From Ascochyta rabiei (taxonomy: Eukaryota > Ascomycota > Dothideomycetes > Pleosporales > Didymellaceae), in assembly GCF_004011695.2 (NCBI RefSeq), contig NC_082408.1:1845501-1909500 (forward strand): 64,000 nt of DNA. The letters run 5' to 3'. The stretch's first letter is position 1. Each line of letters begins with the position of its first letter. A model generated the notes under the pieces. The model worked only from the letters and a program-made list of their open reading frames with translations, was not told where the DNA came from and searched no databases. Shown here in pieces: positions 42,656-59,697 of this stretch. The translations under genes were made by a program, and so were the position numbers.

Positions 42656-43606
42656 ATGGCTGACGCGACAGCACGTGCGCACGTGGCCAGCCCTACAGCC
42701 CTAACTGCCGATCCCGAAAATGTCCCTGGGACAGAAACAGAATACATCAGCAACGACGCTATCAACCGCAGAGCAGGTCTAAACAAGCGCGAGGCGCGCA
42801 AGCAAAAGAGAGCCCAACAGTCGCTACCCACACCACCTGACACATCCTCCGAGACTGAAACGTCCACGCGCAAACCACCCAAAGCCCGCAAACCTCGTCT
42901 ATCGCCTCCACGGACCTCGGCAGACAACGCAGCAAAGACATCGATACCCCAATTCCTCGCTACTACAATGCCGCCCGGGAACCCCATTCCTCTGCTCATC
43001 TGCAGTATTGGCAACCCAGGCCCCACCTACGCCAACACGCTGCACTCTGCCGGCCACATCATAACCTCGTACATCGCCGGTCGGAAATCCTACCAGCCCT
43101 TTACAAAGGGGCTCTCCGGCCTGGTGTCTCGACCAGACAACACCACGTTCTCGCTGTCGCTGCTCAAAGGGTACACCAAGACACAAGGCGGGCCCCCTGA
43201 AGACGACTGGACCTTTTGGCAGAGTCTGAGCCTGATGAATGTCAGCGGCGTCGGCGTCAAGAAGGCCTATGCAGCGTGGTTGGCCGAGTTAAGACGGCGC
43301 ACCACGCCTGCTGCTGAGGGCAGGCTGGTTGTCGTGCACGATGAGCTGGAGTCTGCGCTGGGGAAAGTCTCGGTCAGAGAGAGCGGCGCGAGTGCGAGAG
43401 GGCACAATGGGTTGAAGAGCTGTCAGCAGCAGCTGAGTGGCGTCAAGTGGTGGAGGGTTGGCGTCGGGATAGGGCGGCCGGAGAGCAGGGATCCGAATGT
43501 GGTCAGTCGCTACGTGTTGGGGAAAATGAGGGGGGAGGAGAGGAGTGGGCTGGAGAGAGCGGCGCCGGGGGTTGTCGATGCGCTGAGGGTGATTGCTGAG
43601 AAATAA
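42656..43606 (+). CDS. PTH1: Peptidyl-tRNA hydrolase (Pth1 type)
   Basis: It releases tRNA from peptidyl-tRNAs that drop off ribosomes. The single-exon product has 316 residues. The first ~105 residues are a basic, Pro/Ser/Thr-rich extension. The bacterial-type PTH fold follows: ICSIGNPGPTYANTLHSAGH with the catalytic Asn/His, the loop SLMNVSGVGV, VVVHDELES with the Asp, and GHNGLKS with the second Asn. DPNVVSRYVLGKM closes the fold. The large extension is longer than in bacterial or yeast Pth1. It is basic but not a clear presequence, so cytosolic versus mitochondrial location is open. Confidence 0.9.
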   Translation: MADATARAHVASPTALTADPENVPGTETEYISNDAINRRAGLNKREARKQKRAQQSLPTPPDTSSETETSTRKPPKARKPRLSPPRTSADNAAKTSIPQFLATTMPPGNPIPLLICSIGNPGPTYANTLHSAGHIITSYIAGRKSYQPFTKGLSGLVSRPDNTTFSLSLLKGYTKTQGGPPEDDWTFWQSLSLMNVSGVGVKKAYAAWLAELRRRTTPAAEGRLVVVHDELESALGKVSVRESGASARGHNGLKSCQQQLSGVKWWRVGVGIGRPESRDPNVVSRYVLGKMRGEERSGLERAAPGVVDALRVIAEK

Positions 43607-43863
43607 TGACTTGCATTGCGCTGGCGCTCAGATTTGTGTGCGAGGAGTGATGTACACTGGCACTTTTATGGAACGATACCCATAGATATAGAACTTGGGA
43701 AGGCGGCATGGCAGGTAGTAATAGCAGTACATTGATTGCTGTGTCGAACAGCCTGGTATCATCCGGTACGCCCGTATCAATGCTCGAAGAACAACAACAA
43801 AATAAGAACTAGCCAGATCACACAGGCGTAACGCCCAAGGCCAAAGACAAAGCCAAAGTTCCA

Positions 43864-45775
43864 TCATGCAGGCGGGGCCTTCTTCAGTTTCCTCCGCTCT
43901 TCCAACCGCCTCCGTGCCTCCGCCTTTCGGTCAATAGGCAACGCCTCAGCCCTGTCGCTCTTGACCTTCGCAGAGCCTTCCGCGTGGTGGGATGTAATCT
44001 TCGAAAGATCGAACTTGGGGTCAGTGGGTGAGTGCAGAACAGCGTCTGTCTTCGACTTCTCCGCCTCTTGCTTCTTCAGCGGCTTAGCGGTTAGTGCAGC
44101 TAATCGTGCTTCTAGCTCCAGTTCTGGCTTCTCTGCGGCACGGCTTTGGGCCTTCGCTGTCCCAATCTTCGCGTCCGCTTTCTCTATTTGTCGGCGGACA
44201 GCCCGTGAGTCTGGTTTTGCCGTCTGCGATGCCGATTTAGACACGCGGTGCTTCTTTGGTGGAGGGTTCCACGCTGGGTGGGTATATGGTGATCCTGCTG
44301 TAGGCATCGCCCTCCTGTCCAACTGTGGTATCGAGCTCTCATCCATGTTCATCCACGGATCTGGTAGATTTGGTGAAGGCATGGGTAGCGGGCTGGAGGG
44401 GAGGGCAGCCACTGGCGAAGAAGGACCGATATTCTCCTTTGCTGGGCTGGCTTTGCGGGTGCTGAGCGGCGATCTCGAGGGTCGTGATGCCGGAGGGGGT
44501 TGCAACGATGGCTTCAAAGCCTCGATGGGGGCAACAGGAGACTTTGCCAATATGATTGAGGCCTCGTCTTCCGCCGTTCCTAGCTGGGACGGGCCGCTGG
44601 GACGACCCGTGGTGTCTGGCAGAGTCTGACGACGACTCCTTCTCGACTTTGGTGGGGAGCTGTTCTCTTTAACAGACGATACTACGGTTAGCAAAGGTAC
44701 CAGTGGCGCCTCGAGCACTGCTTCTGACTGCTTTCGCAACCGTGATGCCTCCCTGCTTGTATCTTCATAGATCGAGAAGTCGGGTTTTGCTTCTGAGCTG
44801 GTCGCGGTCACCGCCGCCGTGCTTTCCAACGCGGCTATTCGTGACCTCAAAGCCGCTGCTTCGATGCTTGTTGAAGTGTTCTCAGCCATAGCCTGACGTA
44901 GTCGTTCCTGGTAGTCCTTGTTCTGTTGCTCAAGCTCTCGCTCCCGTGATCTGAACCGCTTGCGTTCCTGCTCAAGCTTCGTGGCCAGCTCAGTAACCTC
45001 GCTATCCTTCTTCATTGCAAACTTCTTAGCAAGCTGTTGCTTTGCGACAATCTTCTTCATCTCCCTCTCACTTCGCTCCGCATAATTCTCGTATTGTTCC
45101 TTCCAGTATTTGCCCGACTCGGATCGTGGCGCACCTAGATCTAAAGTAATGTCGCTGTCGTCTCTGGCTTTGGGCTTCTGTCCAGATTTCGGTTGTGTGG
45201 CTGTGCGCGCATCGAGCAGAGCTTCAGTGAGCTTAGTGCGAGGTCTTTTGTCACTCCCAGGGTCCAGCCTCAGCTCAGTGCCAGGCGTCCAAGGACTGGG
45301 GAACTTCCCAGGGCAGTCGTTGGGTATGCCGCTCTTGTTGATGCCGCTCCTTTTCCCCTCATTATCCTCTATCTGAGACCCAAACGACACCGTCTTCCGT
45401 CCTTTGTTTGCCGTCCCTGGAGTCATGAGAATCCCACCGACTCTCTTTGAGGGCGATTGTGATAGTTCGTTGTCTTTTGGTGCTGGTAGCTCTGTGGATT
45501 TTGCGTTCGCAAAAACTACCTTAGCCCTGGCCTCGAACTTCCGGGTCGCATGGTTGAGGTCTTCAGGCGCAGGCGTCCCAAATATGGCGTGCTTGAATGC
45601 CTTGACGGCGAACTGGTGAGCTGGCGTCTCAGGGGGATCGATAAAGGTAGACTCGTAAGCAGGTTCTATTGGAACGTTAGCAGTGCGCGAAGCTCTCCTG
45701 AGTGTGGTGCTACACACCTGCCTGCAGGTCTTCAATCACATTTGTGATGCGCGGTCCTGTGATCCAGGAAAACAT
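43864..45775 (-). CDS. Cut12-like spindle pole body protein
   Basis: Two exons, 45775..45718 and 45665..43864, have a 52-nt intron with a GCTAACG branch site. The product is 619 residues. Splicing gives MFSWITGPRITNVIEDLQAE leading into PAYESTFIDPPETPAHQFAV and KAFKHAIFGTP, the conserved start of the fungal Cut12/spindle-pole-body-associated family. A central coiled coil (AERSEREMKKIVAKQQLAKK to QNKDYQERLRQAMAEN, about residues 215-300) and a long Pro/Ser-rich tail ending in a Glu/Arg/Lys helix follow. Fission yeast Cut12 anchors at the spindle pole body and activates Polo kinase; the role here is by homology only. It shares a 527-nt divergent promoter region with GCN2. Confidence 0.85.
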
Positions 45776-51221
<5,446 letters not shown>

Positions 51222-51490
51222 ATGGAAAGATTTTGGGCACATTAGAGATGGGTGATCGCTGTGTAGCGTTTGCTTAGCTGGTTTGTTGTGGCCTGCAGCT
51301 TCGACTGGAAACGAACTCGGGCGCTCCTGACGCGTAGTACAACAACAAGATTATACAGGACTTGAGCCTATCGCCTTGGAATTTAAAAGAGTGTAGAATA
51401 CAGCATGTTGAATGCCATATCAAGATGCCTCGTGTGCCGGTGGAACCGCACAGGAATGGTCAATGCAAACTCTCGGTCCTAAATTTCCAC

Positions 51491-53093
51491 TCAGTAATCA
51501 TCTCCCCTCGAGATAATCTCCTTGCAATTAGGTCGAAGTAGGACCGTCTACCTCGCAGTCAGCAATCAGTCTTCCCCGCTTGAACATGCCTACTCACATG
51601 TTCGAACTGCGCAACGTAAGACCCAGGTACGTCCACCAGCGGTCCGTATTGCTGCACAATACCACTCGCAACCAACGTCTTCATACCAAGATGGTAGTTC
51701 TTGGCTCCGACGCGCTCCAGGTAACGGCGGGAAAAGACCAGTGTGCCGAAGTTGTCGTCAATCAACTTCAGCAGCGTCTTGGCAGACGAGTGGTGTAGGC
51801 CGCGAGCGCTGACGCTCTCATTGCGTCCGTAACCGTACACGCCCACGTCGTCGCGGATGGAGCCTCGGCCTGTGCTGCCAAAGGTTTCGATCGCGAAGAC
51901 GTCGCCTTCTTCCATACGCTGGTTGGTGCGGGTTTTAACGAAGGGGACTTGTTTATCGCCGTGGATCTTGTAGCGGAGGATGTTGTGGCCGGTTATGTTG
52001 TTGATGCTTTTGATAGGGATAGTCTTTCTGTTCAGCGTGACTTCGTAACTCTCCATTACTTCTTGGATGGCGGCGCTAATTTGATCCATGCGTGCGTCGA
52101 TGCCGGCTTCCTAGATGTTTCTATTAGACATATCGCTAGAGTCCAGGGTCCTGACATTAACTCACCTTCAGGCCTGTGTTGGTGGCGGCTTTGACGCCCT
52201 CGAGTAGGTTGTCATAAACCGGGTTGTGAGCAACGGTGAAAGCGCTGTCGACGATTCGACCGTTCACGTGCACTCCAAAGTCTACACTCAAGACATCGTC
52301 ATACTGAAGCACGATCTCCTTAGCGCCAGGGTTGGGCGTCCAGTGAGCAGCGACGTTATTCAAGCACAATCCGGTCGGGAAACCCATGCCGGCTTTGAGA
52401 GCGTCTCCAGTTTCAGTGGCCTGGTGTCCAACTAGTCCACGCACACCATCTTCGATTTCATCGGCGAGTCGGCTCATAGTAATTCCAGGCTTTGCAATTG
52501 TCTGTACATACTGACGAACTTGACGATGGGTCTCGGCTGCTTTGCGGTAATCGTTCAAGAACGCATCATCCATGTTGTCCATGATGGACACATGTCGAAT
52601 TTCCTCGTCCGTAGTGCGTTGTAGATTCTCGTCCTGATTTTGGTTCTCCGAAATCTGGCCTTTCGGGTATGGCTGATTTCTGAAGATATCGGCGAGTGGG
52701 ACACGGGGAGGACTTGTCTGCTGGGTGACGAGTGCTTTCTTCTTTTTGTTCTTGTTCCTCTTTCGCTTTTTCTTCTGGCCTCTTGAAGTCAGTTTTGCTT
52801 TCATGTACGATACAACAAGCTCACCGTTGGTGGCATCATTGTTGAGCTTCAAGTCGGTTCCATCTTTGTCGTCGTCATGGTCATCGGCGTCATCGTCCTC
52901 CCCTTCGAGAGCACCCCCAAGCAATCCACTCGCCGCAGCTGGCTTGGGAGGGTTGATGGAATCAATTCCAGTGCCAATTGAAGATTCTGTAATGTTTTTT
53001 CAGAGCAGCTCGAGACTCACATATACCGTACAGGCATGCTTGTTACATACCATCATGGCCTCGGCGTTGCTCCTCAGGTGTTTGTGATCCCAT
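51491..53093 (-). CDS. MAP2: Methionine aminopeptidase 2
   Basis: This is a cytosolic dinuclear-metal enzyme that removes initiator Met co-translationally, the fumagillin target. Four exons (53093..53051, 52986..52166, 52110..51598, 51547..51491) have introns of 64, 55 and 50 nt. The product is 477 residues. The N-terminal region has acidic stretches ([16 protein letters not shown]) and a Lys block ([13 protein letters not shown]), the family's ribosome-associated tail. The metal ligands are visible: two Asp in [18 protein letters not shown], His in [13 protein letters not shown], Glu in [11 protein letters not shown] and the final Glu in AQFEHTVLLRP. The protein ends [10 protein letters not shown], exactly as expected; this end is reached only after removal of the last intron. 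Confidence 0.95.
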
Positions 53094-53279
53094 GATTCGC
53101 TTCGAGCTGTCTGCATTAAGTTTGAGAGGGGATTTTTGTACAGGAGCTGGACAATGGAAGAGCTGCTCAAGAAGAGCAGCTGATATAGGCATCCATAAGA
53201 GCCGACCTTCCCGATTCAGTCTTAGCACGCCGTCAACTCCGAAACTTTGCGCGGAGTTCATGTAGAACAACTGATCAGA

Positions 53280-54240
53280 GAGCGACAACCTGATCCTCGA
53301 ATTTCATAGCTCCTGATGCTTGGTTTCTCGATCTTCCAGGAAGGTGCCAGCCTCTGTCTCCCTACCTGCAACATCTTGTTCACAGCCTCCAGGTGCTCAT
53401 AGCGCGGCGCGTCCTCTCCTAAGCCCCATGCAAACAAACCGCCGATGTTATTGCGAGACCGAAGGAACAATTTCATCTTTGCCTGGATGCTGCTCGGTGT
53501 ATCCCATGAGCGCCCGTACTGGGATCTTCCATCAGCGCAGTGCGACACCCGATCGTCAGCAGACGATCGCATGTTTCGTCGTTTGCAGTCTTGAACCACT
53601 TGATGTAGAATCCCAGCCCGAAATTCAACTCCCAGTCGCGGAAATCTCTGTCTGAATAGAGACGTAGCGCATCCTCCGAATCAGGAATGTCGCTGTGATG
53701 CTTCATAATGTTGTCTCGTCGATTCATAAGGTCGTAGGTCATGACACTAGGAAATAGACTGATTCCTTGGTGTTCGGCAGAGTAGAGCTCGTGAATGCGA
53801 TCATGTCTTTCTCCAAACCTGGTACGGCAGCAGGGAGGATATTGGATGGCCCAATTGCTGCTCTGGACTCGGCAAGCAGTTGAGGGTATGCTGCGATCTC
53901 CCAGGCCTTCTCAGGGTTTGGATACTGTTTGTAGTCCTCACCATTATCCCTAGAGTTCGGTTAGCGGGAACTAAAGAGACCTGAGGGGACTGACCCGGGC
54001 TATTCCCAGTCTAGGTCAACGCCTGCTCTAATCAGCCTCGCCACGTTCTTAGAGCATCGTGCTTACCATCCGCACCAGTCACATCAATCATTGCCTTGAA
54101 ATTCTGAGCAAACAAGCTGCGGTTGCTACAGGAATCTGCGGGCTATTTGCGAACTTGGGTCGAACTTCAGAAACGGCGGTGAACAACGGCATTTGGTCTG
54201 ATTTGGGACGTTGAAAAACCTCAGACCGCATGAAGGCTAG
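53280..54240 (-). pseudogene. Decayed GH18 chitinase
   Basis: Minus-strand fragments in family order belong to a fungal GH18 (class V) chitinase but sit in different frames. They are QMPLFTAVSEVRPKFA, FAQNFKAMIDVTG, GVDLDWE with the catalytic Glu, NGEDYKQYPNPEKAW, PGLEKDMIAF, MTYDLMNRRDNI, LNFGLGFYIKWF and GGLFAWGLGEDAPRYEHL. DLDWE is followed by TAG where the family has Tyr. There is a frame change just before MTYDLMNRR, another after the FA of the first fragment, and a deletion of roughly 50-60 residues between TALMEDPSTG and SWDTPSSIQ. No intact reading frame can be built. It lies next to MAP2 and about 250 bp from a MITE. Confidence 0.82.
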
Positions 54241-54490
54241 AGCAACATGTGTCACCCTTGCAAACTAGAAGTGGCTCGGGGACGATATTGTGCTGCCTAT
54301 ATGTGTTCTCCTCAGTTGGGTGGCTTTTGTTTTACCCTGTCAGGTAGACAACGAATCGTGGATTTGAGAACGGATTTGGCCAGTTTGACATATGATGCTC
54401 AGTGGCGGTCGCAACCAGAAGAATGTAGCCTGAGATCGCGCATGGTCCATGTATCGCAATTGCGGCCATGCTAGAATACTAAGTGATATA
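54241..54490. other. Intergenic between chitinase pseudogene and MITE
   Basis: About 250 bases with a 75-codon open frame of no recognised content. It may include the former chitinase upstream region. Confidence 0.35.
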
Positions 54491-54570
54491 ACGTACTCCA
54501 CAAGGATGCCGGTCACCCAAGCATGCCGGTCACTCAATTTTACACCAAAAATCAAGATTTTTGCACCTTA
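54491..54570 (+). repeat. Left terminal inverted repeat of the MITE
   Basis: It matches the reverse complement of 54809-54871 apart from one T/C difference, a G/C difference and a 17-bp internal duplication. The inner part AAAAATCAAGATTTTT is itself palindromic. Confidence 0.9.
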
Positions 54571-54808
54571 GTAACTCCACAACCACATAATAGAATTGTC
54601 TAAAAGTTGTAATACTATGCTAAACCTATATTAAGATCGGTTGCCCTAAAAATTTAAGCTCTGTCCTTAATGTGTGTAAAGTTATTAAAAGGTACGCTAA
54701 GACAATCCCTGTATTCTAATCTTTGTTGAAAAACTCTAGTGCTACTAATACAGGATCCTAGCACTTGAATAGAATTATTCTTTACGTAAATGTAGCCTAA
54801 TTTTTTCT

Positions 54809-54871
54809 TAAGGTGCAAAAATCTTGATTTTTGGTGTGAAATTGAGTGACCGGCATGCTTGTGGAGTACGT
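54809..54871 (-). repeat. Right terminal inverted repeat of the MITE
   Basis: The 63-bp partner of the left repeat. It starts taaggtgcaaaaatc and ends ggagtacgt next to the TA duplication. Confidence 0.9.
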
Positions 54872-54873
54872 TA

Positions 54874-56025
54874 GAACACCTGACGAGAGATGGAAGCTTG
54901 AGTACGTCATCCTTCCTGCCATGCTGTCATCCTAACCAGATTGGGCTGCCGAGAAACGCGCAATCGAGACTGGGCAACGGTCCATCATGCCTGCTAACTA
55001 CAGTCGCAACCGATAGCAGGCCTCTGATTCGCTCGGGAAAAACATGCTTGTCCAATCAGATCTGGTGCTTCATGTCACAGCAGTAACCCGCTTGAGGAAA
55101 GTGGTGAACAACGTCGAGAACGCGGGATACAGAATCGAGTTGCAAACAGATCGTAGAAGCTTGCCACTGAGATGTACGAACGTCTTCTTACGCTTTGAGG
55201 GTTGCCTCCATTGTGAAATAGCGCCCAAGGAACATGGTGTTCGTCACGGGACGGGTAGTAGTGGATTCTTGCCACGTGGACGCGTCAAGGTGAACCGAGC
55301 AATCATTGGGAAGCCAGGTGTGCACCATCACCATGTACTGAGGCACTTGACTGCACACCTCCCCCTGCAAGATGCAGTGGAAGAGAGTGAGACCTGGTCA
55401 CACGGTAACAGTCCGTCCCCGGGTTTTCGGCGCTCACTTCAGCGCTGGAGCAGCCGCCCAAGGCCTTAAAACGTACGAGGCAGGCGCGCCACAGCAACCG
55501 GCAAGCAGCACAAAAGCCCGAGGCCGTGGAAGAGAACAACGCTCACGACTAGGGGCTCTTGGACTGCGCACAGACTCTAAAATGCTGCATAGAATTCTTG
55601 TATCAGGCCAGCAGGCTTCAAAGCCCTGCCCGCACAAGGCACGCGCACGAAGGCTGCACGGCTGTTCCAGAGCATAGCGAGACGACAACATCGAGTTTCT
55701 ACACACTGCCCGCTTTCCTGCTTCTGCTGCTGCAGCAGCTGCAGCAGATGGAATGCGCACGGGCATATTATCCGCAAAACTGCTCTTCTTTTGCTTGTGC
55801 ATGCAGTTCGAGTTTGAAACCCACTGCTGCTCGCCTAGTGATCGTACCACAGCACCCCTTAGCGGCCTTTTCTTGGCAGAGACCAGGGCCTGGCCTAGAG
55901 CTACCGTGAGTGCGTTCTTCGGTTGTCTTTAATGTGGCAACCCTCATGCCGTTCCTAGGTCGGCGTCCTGTCCGCTCCGTCACGACTGCTCCTGTCAGCG
56001 ACCATACTGCACCGCTAGAATCAGC
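54874..56025. other. Gene-poor stretch upstream of the Zn2Cys6 gene
   Basis: About 1.15 kb with overlapping open frames on both strands and no recognisable protein. A gctgctgcagcagctgcagcag dyad lies near 55725-55747. It probably holds the promoter and leader of the transcription factor gene. Confidence 0.4.
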
Positions 56026-58633
56026 ATGACTCTTCCGGTATCGCGTTTCTCTGGATCGGACGCACCGTCCAAGGTACCCATTCCACGGATCGAGACACGC
56101 CGCTACCACCAGATGTCGCGCAGAGCTGTGCCACCTCATAGAGACAGAGTTCTGATAGCATGCACCAACTGCCGAGAGCGCAAAGTGCGATGCGACGGGG
56201 GTCAGCCACACTGTCAAAACTGCCTGGACAGCACTCGACGGTGTGTCTATATGGAGAGTCGCAAAAGCCGTCTCAGGACGTTAGTTGCGTCTGTTGAGGG
56301 ACTCGAAGACTAGAGCCTGACCATCAGCAGTGCCACCAAGCAGAACCAGGAGATGGTGGACCTCCTCGAGCAACTCAAGGACTCTGTCACAGACAGTGCG
56401 AAGCAACAGATAAACGACATGCTAGATCATGTGCGTGGAGACTCGTTCCCTCCTGTTCGTTTCGTGTGCGAGTTAACAACGGACAGGTGAGGGACGACAT
56501 TTCCGATGCTGCGGCTACATTAGGACTGGAAAAGTCGCCCGACCGCGAAGATAAACACGGAGAATCCGCAGTGTCTGCCGAAGTGGGCTCGAACGACGAG
56601 ACCGATATGTTGGAAGAGAATATACTGCAGAGCTCTGACTCTCAGGCAATCGGCTACATCGGCAAGAGTTCCGAGGTGCAATGGCTACAGCGTCTGCAAC
56701 AAGAGACGGAACACGCCGAGCAGAGTTCGGCTCGTCCTGGCAGTCCGTCTCGTCCTGGCAGTCCGTACGGACCCCCCGGAACCGGCTCGAAGGCTGCGAA
56801 GCGGCGTATGGAAGCGCTGAAGCAGCGCCAACAAGAGAAGCCCCACATACCGATCAGCACTTCTACATTCTACTTGGACAATGAAGGTACCGGAGTTGAT
56901 TACACAGTCGAGCCGTACAAGTTGCCACCTGTTGAGGTTGCGCAGAGGCTCCTCGATCACTACATGAATACCGTCCAGGATGCGTTTCCAATGCTGCCGA
57001 AACACACATTCACAGATCAAGTCCGCCAGTACTATACATCTATGGCACAAGGGACGCCTTACCACGTGCCGGGGAAATGGCTGGCAATACTGAACCTAGT
57101 TTTCGCTATTGGAGCAAGGTATTCATATCTGACAGGGGCAGATTGGCAAGCGGACAGCCGGGACCACGTCATCTACCAATCTCGTGCGCATATGTTGAAC
57201 ATGGACGAGCCTTCTCTAGTGCACCAGCCAGACCTTATGCGAGTTCAAATGACTGCTCTGTTCGCCTTTTACTCTTCCGCCGTTGGAAACGTTAACAGGT
57301 AAAACTTCTCATGCCTTCTTACTTTATGTGCGCTAATGCCGTACCTCACAGAGCATGGGTCGCCATAGGCATTGCCCTTCGTTACGCACTTGCGCTTGGC
57401 TTGCATCTTCGGAATGAAGACGAAACCACGAAGTTCGCCCGGAAAGAAAACTTGGTGCATGCTTGGTGGGCTTTGTACACCCTGGAAGCGAGCATGAGCA
57501 TTATTGTCGGCAGGCCAAGTCTTGTTGCCGAAGACTACTACTCAACGCCGTTGCCATTACCAGCATCAACAGAGCAGTTGCGGAATGACACATTGTTGTC
57601 TCGTTTGCACGAGCAAGGTAGAGGAACCGGTCTCTACGACAACCCTTCTGAACCCAAGTCAGCGCCTTCCGAGCCTTCGAACGAAGGCTCGTTTCTGAAG
57701 AGCATGGTTCATATCAGTATGATAGCGCAGAGAGCTATGGTTGGTTTGTATGCTGCCAAAGTTACGACAAAGTCATGGAAGCACATGCAGGGGACAATTA
57801 CTGGTTTGTGTAATGAGCTCGAGCTATGGGCAACAAATCTTCCCTCAGGCATCAGCTTCTTACGACCAGAAAACCAGTCAAACTTCGTCCGCGAACGTCT
57901 GATTCTGCAAATGAATTACATCAGGATAAAGATTCTGATCACTCGGCCTTGCTTGTGTAGGTTAGACGCCCGTATTCCGGATCAGACAAAGGCTTCAGGC
58001 GACTTCAACCAGAAAATGGCCCGCACGTGCATCAGTGCTGCAAATTCCTTCACAGACACTCTACCAGACTATACGAATGTAGCTTACCTGTACCAGACTG
58101 GACCCTGGTGGTCCATGATCCACCACATTATGCAAGTACTTACGGTCCTGCTTCTGGAGGTTTCCTATAATACAGTCCACCTTCCTGAGGACGACAAAGG
58201 AATCCTGCCCAGGATCAAGAAGCTGCTTCGGTGGCTGAGAGTGTTGAAAGAAAAGGACCGAGTCGCAGCACGTGCCCATGATGTGGCTTTCAGTGTCTTA
58301 CAGGGGCTGGCTACCCGAACAAAGTCGGACTTATCCGATTTGCTGCAAGACGATGTGGCAGCTTCTTCACTCCCAGCGATATCCACCCCGCACGATCAGT
58401 CTACGATGGAGGAATCCGACATGGGACAGGTGTTTTCGACCGGCGAATATGGCTACAACCACCAGACGGTTGATTCGTCGATGTCTGCGTTTCCATCAGC
58501 TTTGTACCCAGACGACCCATTGCTACCAGAACATTCGAGTCATGCTGGAGCTTCACTTTCAGGACCGCTCACGCCCTATCCCCCTTTCGGTAACGCATTC
58601 GATAATGTCCACGATGAGTATAATCACCTATAG
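56026..58633 (+). CDS. Zn2Cys6 transcription factor with fungal-specific (MHR) domain
   Basis: Four exons: 56026..56279, 56328..56430, 56487..57298 and 57352..58633, with introns of 48, 56 and 53 nt. The product is 816 residues. The binuclear zinc cluster is ACTNCRERKVRCDGGQPHC with Cys at about 46, 49, 56, 63, 66 and 73 (C-x2-C-x6-C-x6-C-x2-C-x6-C). A coiled-coil linker (QEMVDLLEQLKDSVTDSAKQ) should mediate dimerisation. A (RPGSPS)n stretch precedes the MHR (LLDHYMNTVQDAFPMLPKHT; RAWVAIGIALRYALALGLHL). The first intron (GTTAGT, CCTGACC branch, ATCAG) removes an in-frame TAG at 56311. Target genes are unknown. The ATG at 56113 is an alternative start just before the zinc cluster. Confidence 0.88.
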
Positions 58634-59697
58634 AACAGACGATACGCAGTACAGATGCAACTGTTCGTGTGCTTCTGCTCCTGCATAGGCATGGGAGTGT
58701 GTCGATTGTCAAGTGAGCAAGAATAAAGGCGGAGCCGTTGAAGGCGATGGCTTTCGATAAAGATCCACAAGCTGTTGCAAGCACCATAACGGAAGAGCTC
58801 TGGCTTCCAAGCAAAGACATCTGAGGACAGGTGTAATGCTTCCAATAGGTTTTTAGTGCTCAGAAAGACATGAACAGATCCGTGCAGAGCAATATCACCG
58901 AGGAAGCTGATTGTCGATGGTGCCGAGCCAGGCATCAGGCCAGGCCAGGCCTAGACATCACCGAGTCTCCTTGAAGTATCATGCAAGTCACAGCAGCAGT
59001 AGGTTTCGGCGAGAGCCACCAATTCGACCTCATGAGTGCAGCTTGACGGCCTGTCTGACTAAGTCGTTGGAGCACCAAGTCTTGCGCGGGTCCTCTTCAC
59101 ACTATTCTAGCGGCCTGCTGACCCACATTACTATCTTGGGCGTGGCAAGACGAGGGCAGCGGGCGAGGCTGAAACGGGTCCCAACGGGGAAGAAGCGCCC
59201 AGCCAAGGCTTACGTTCTGCGTTGGTCAAATACAGAATGCCTATGCACGTTGACAAGGCTTAGCCACACGCAGTTCAAATCGCGCCCATCGGTTCTCCAA
59301 GTGACTATGCCGCGGTGGTGGAACCAGACGCTGGCCATGGAGCAGAAGAATGACTTGTCGGCGGCCGAGGAAATGCGTCGGTGTGATGGTGATGGCTTCG
59401 GCCTCGGCCTCTTTGCTGTAGCAACATTGCTGGAGAGGAGCAAGATACCAGTCCTGATCCTTGTTTACAAGAAACCCACCAAGGGCCAGCTAGCCCATGG
59501 ACAGTTCAAGCATCATGCGAGTGAGGTGTGAAGTCAACAGGTCAACGGGCACTACCCATGAAGCCTTGCCGTCCCCACTGGCGCCAAACGCGTCACTGCG
59601 GACCCTGACCGAGATTGTTTGGACACCTCACCACTCCTCCCACCACTCTTCCCACCTCGCAATGCCCATTGCTGCCTCCCGCCATTGAGCTGACAGG
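58634..59697. other. Intergenic between transcription factor and PAP2 gene
   Basis: About 1.06 kb holding the terminator of the transcription factor gene and the PAP2 promoter. A short ggccaggccaggcc repeat lies near 58937-58951. Open frames here lack recognisable content. Confidence 0.45.

Larger units (their letters stand above)
54491..54871. mobile_element. MITE with 63-bp terminal inverted repeats, TA target duplication
   Basis: A 381-bp element is bounded by near-perfect inverted repeats. Both ends read ACGTACTCCACAAG...CATGCCGGTCACTCAATTTACACC-like to GCACCTTA. The left repeat (54491-54570) is 80 bp because it carries an extra 17-bp copy (gatgccggtcacccaag); the right repeat (54809-54871) is 63 bp. 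TA flanks both ends (54489-54490 and 54872-54873), the target duplication of Tc1/mariner elements. The 238-bp interior is strongly AT-rich and encodes nothing. It therefore depended on a transposase elsewhere. Confidence 0.9.

Noticed and set aside
54874..56025. Possible gene in the stretch right of the MITE
   Set aside because: Overlapping frames on both strands have no consistent codon pattern, splice sites or motif.
56311..56313. Premature TAG in the Zn2Cys6 gene suggesting a pseudogene
   Set aside because: It lies inside a good 48-nt intron (GTTAGT, CCTGACC, ATCAG) whose removal keeps the frame; downstream exons are intact.
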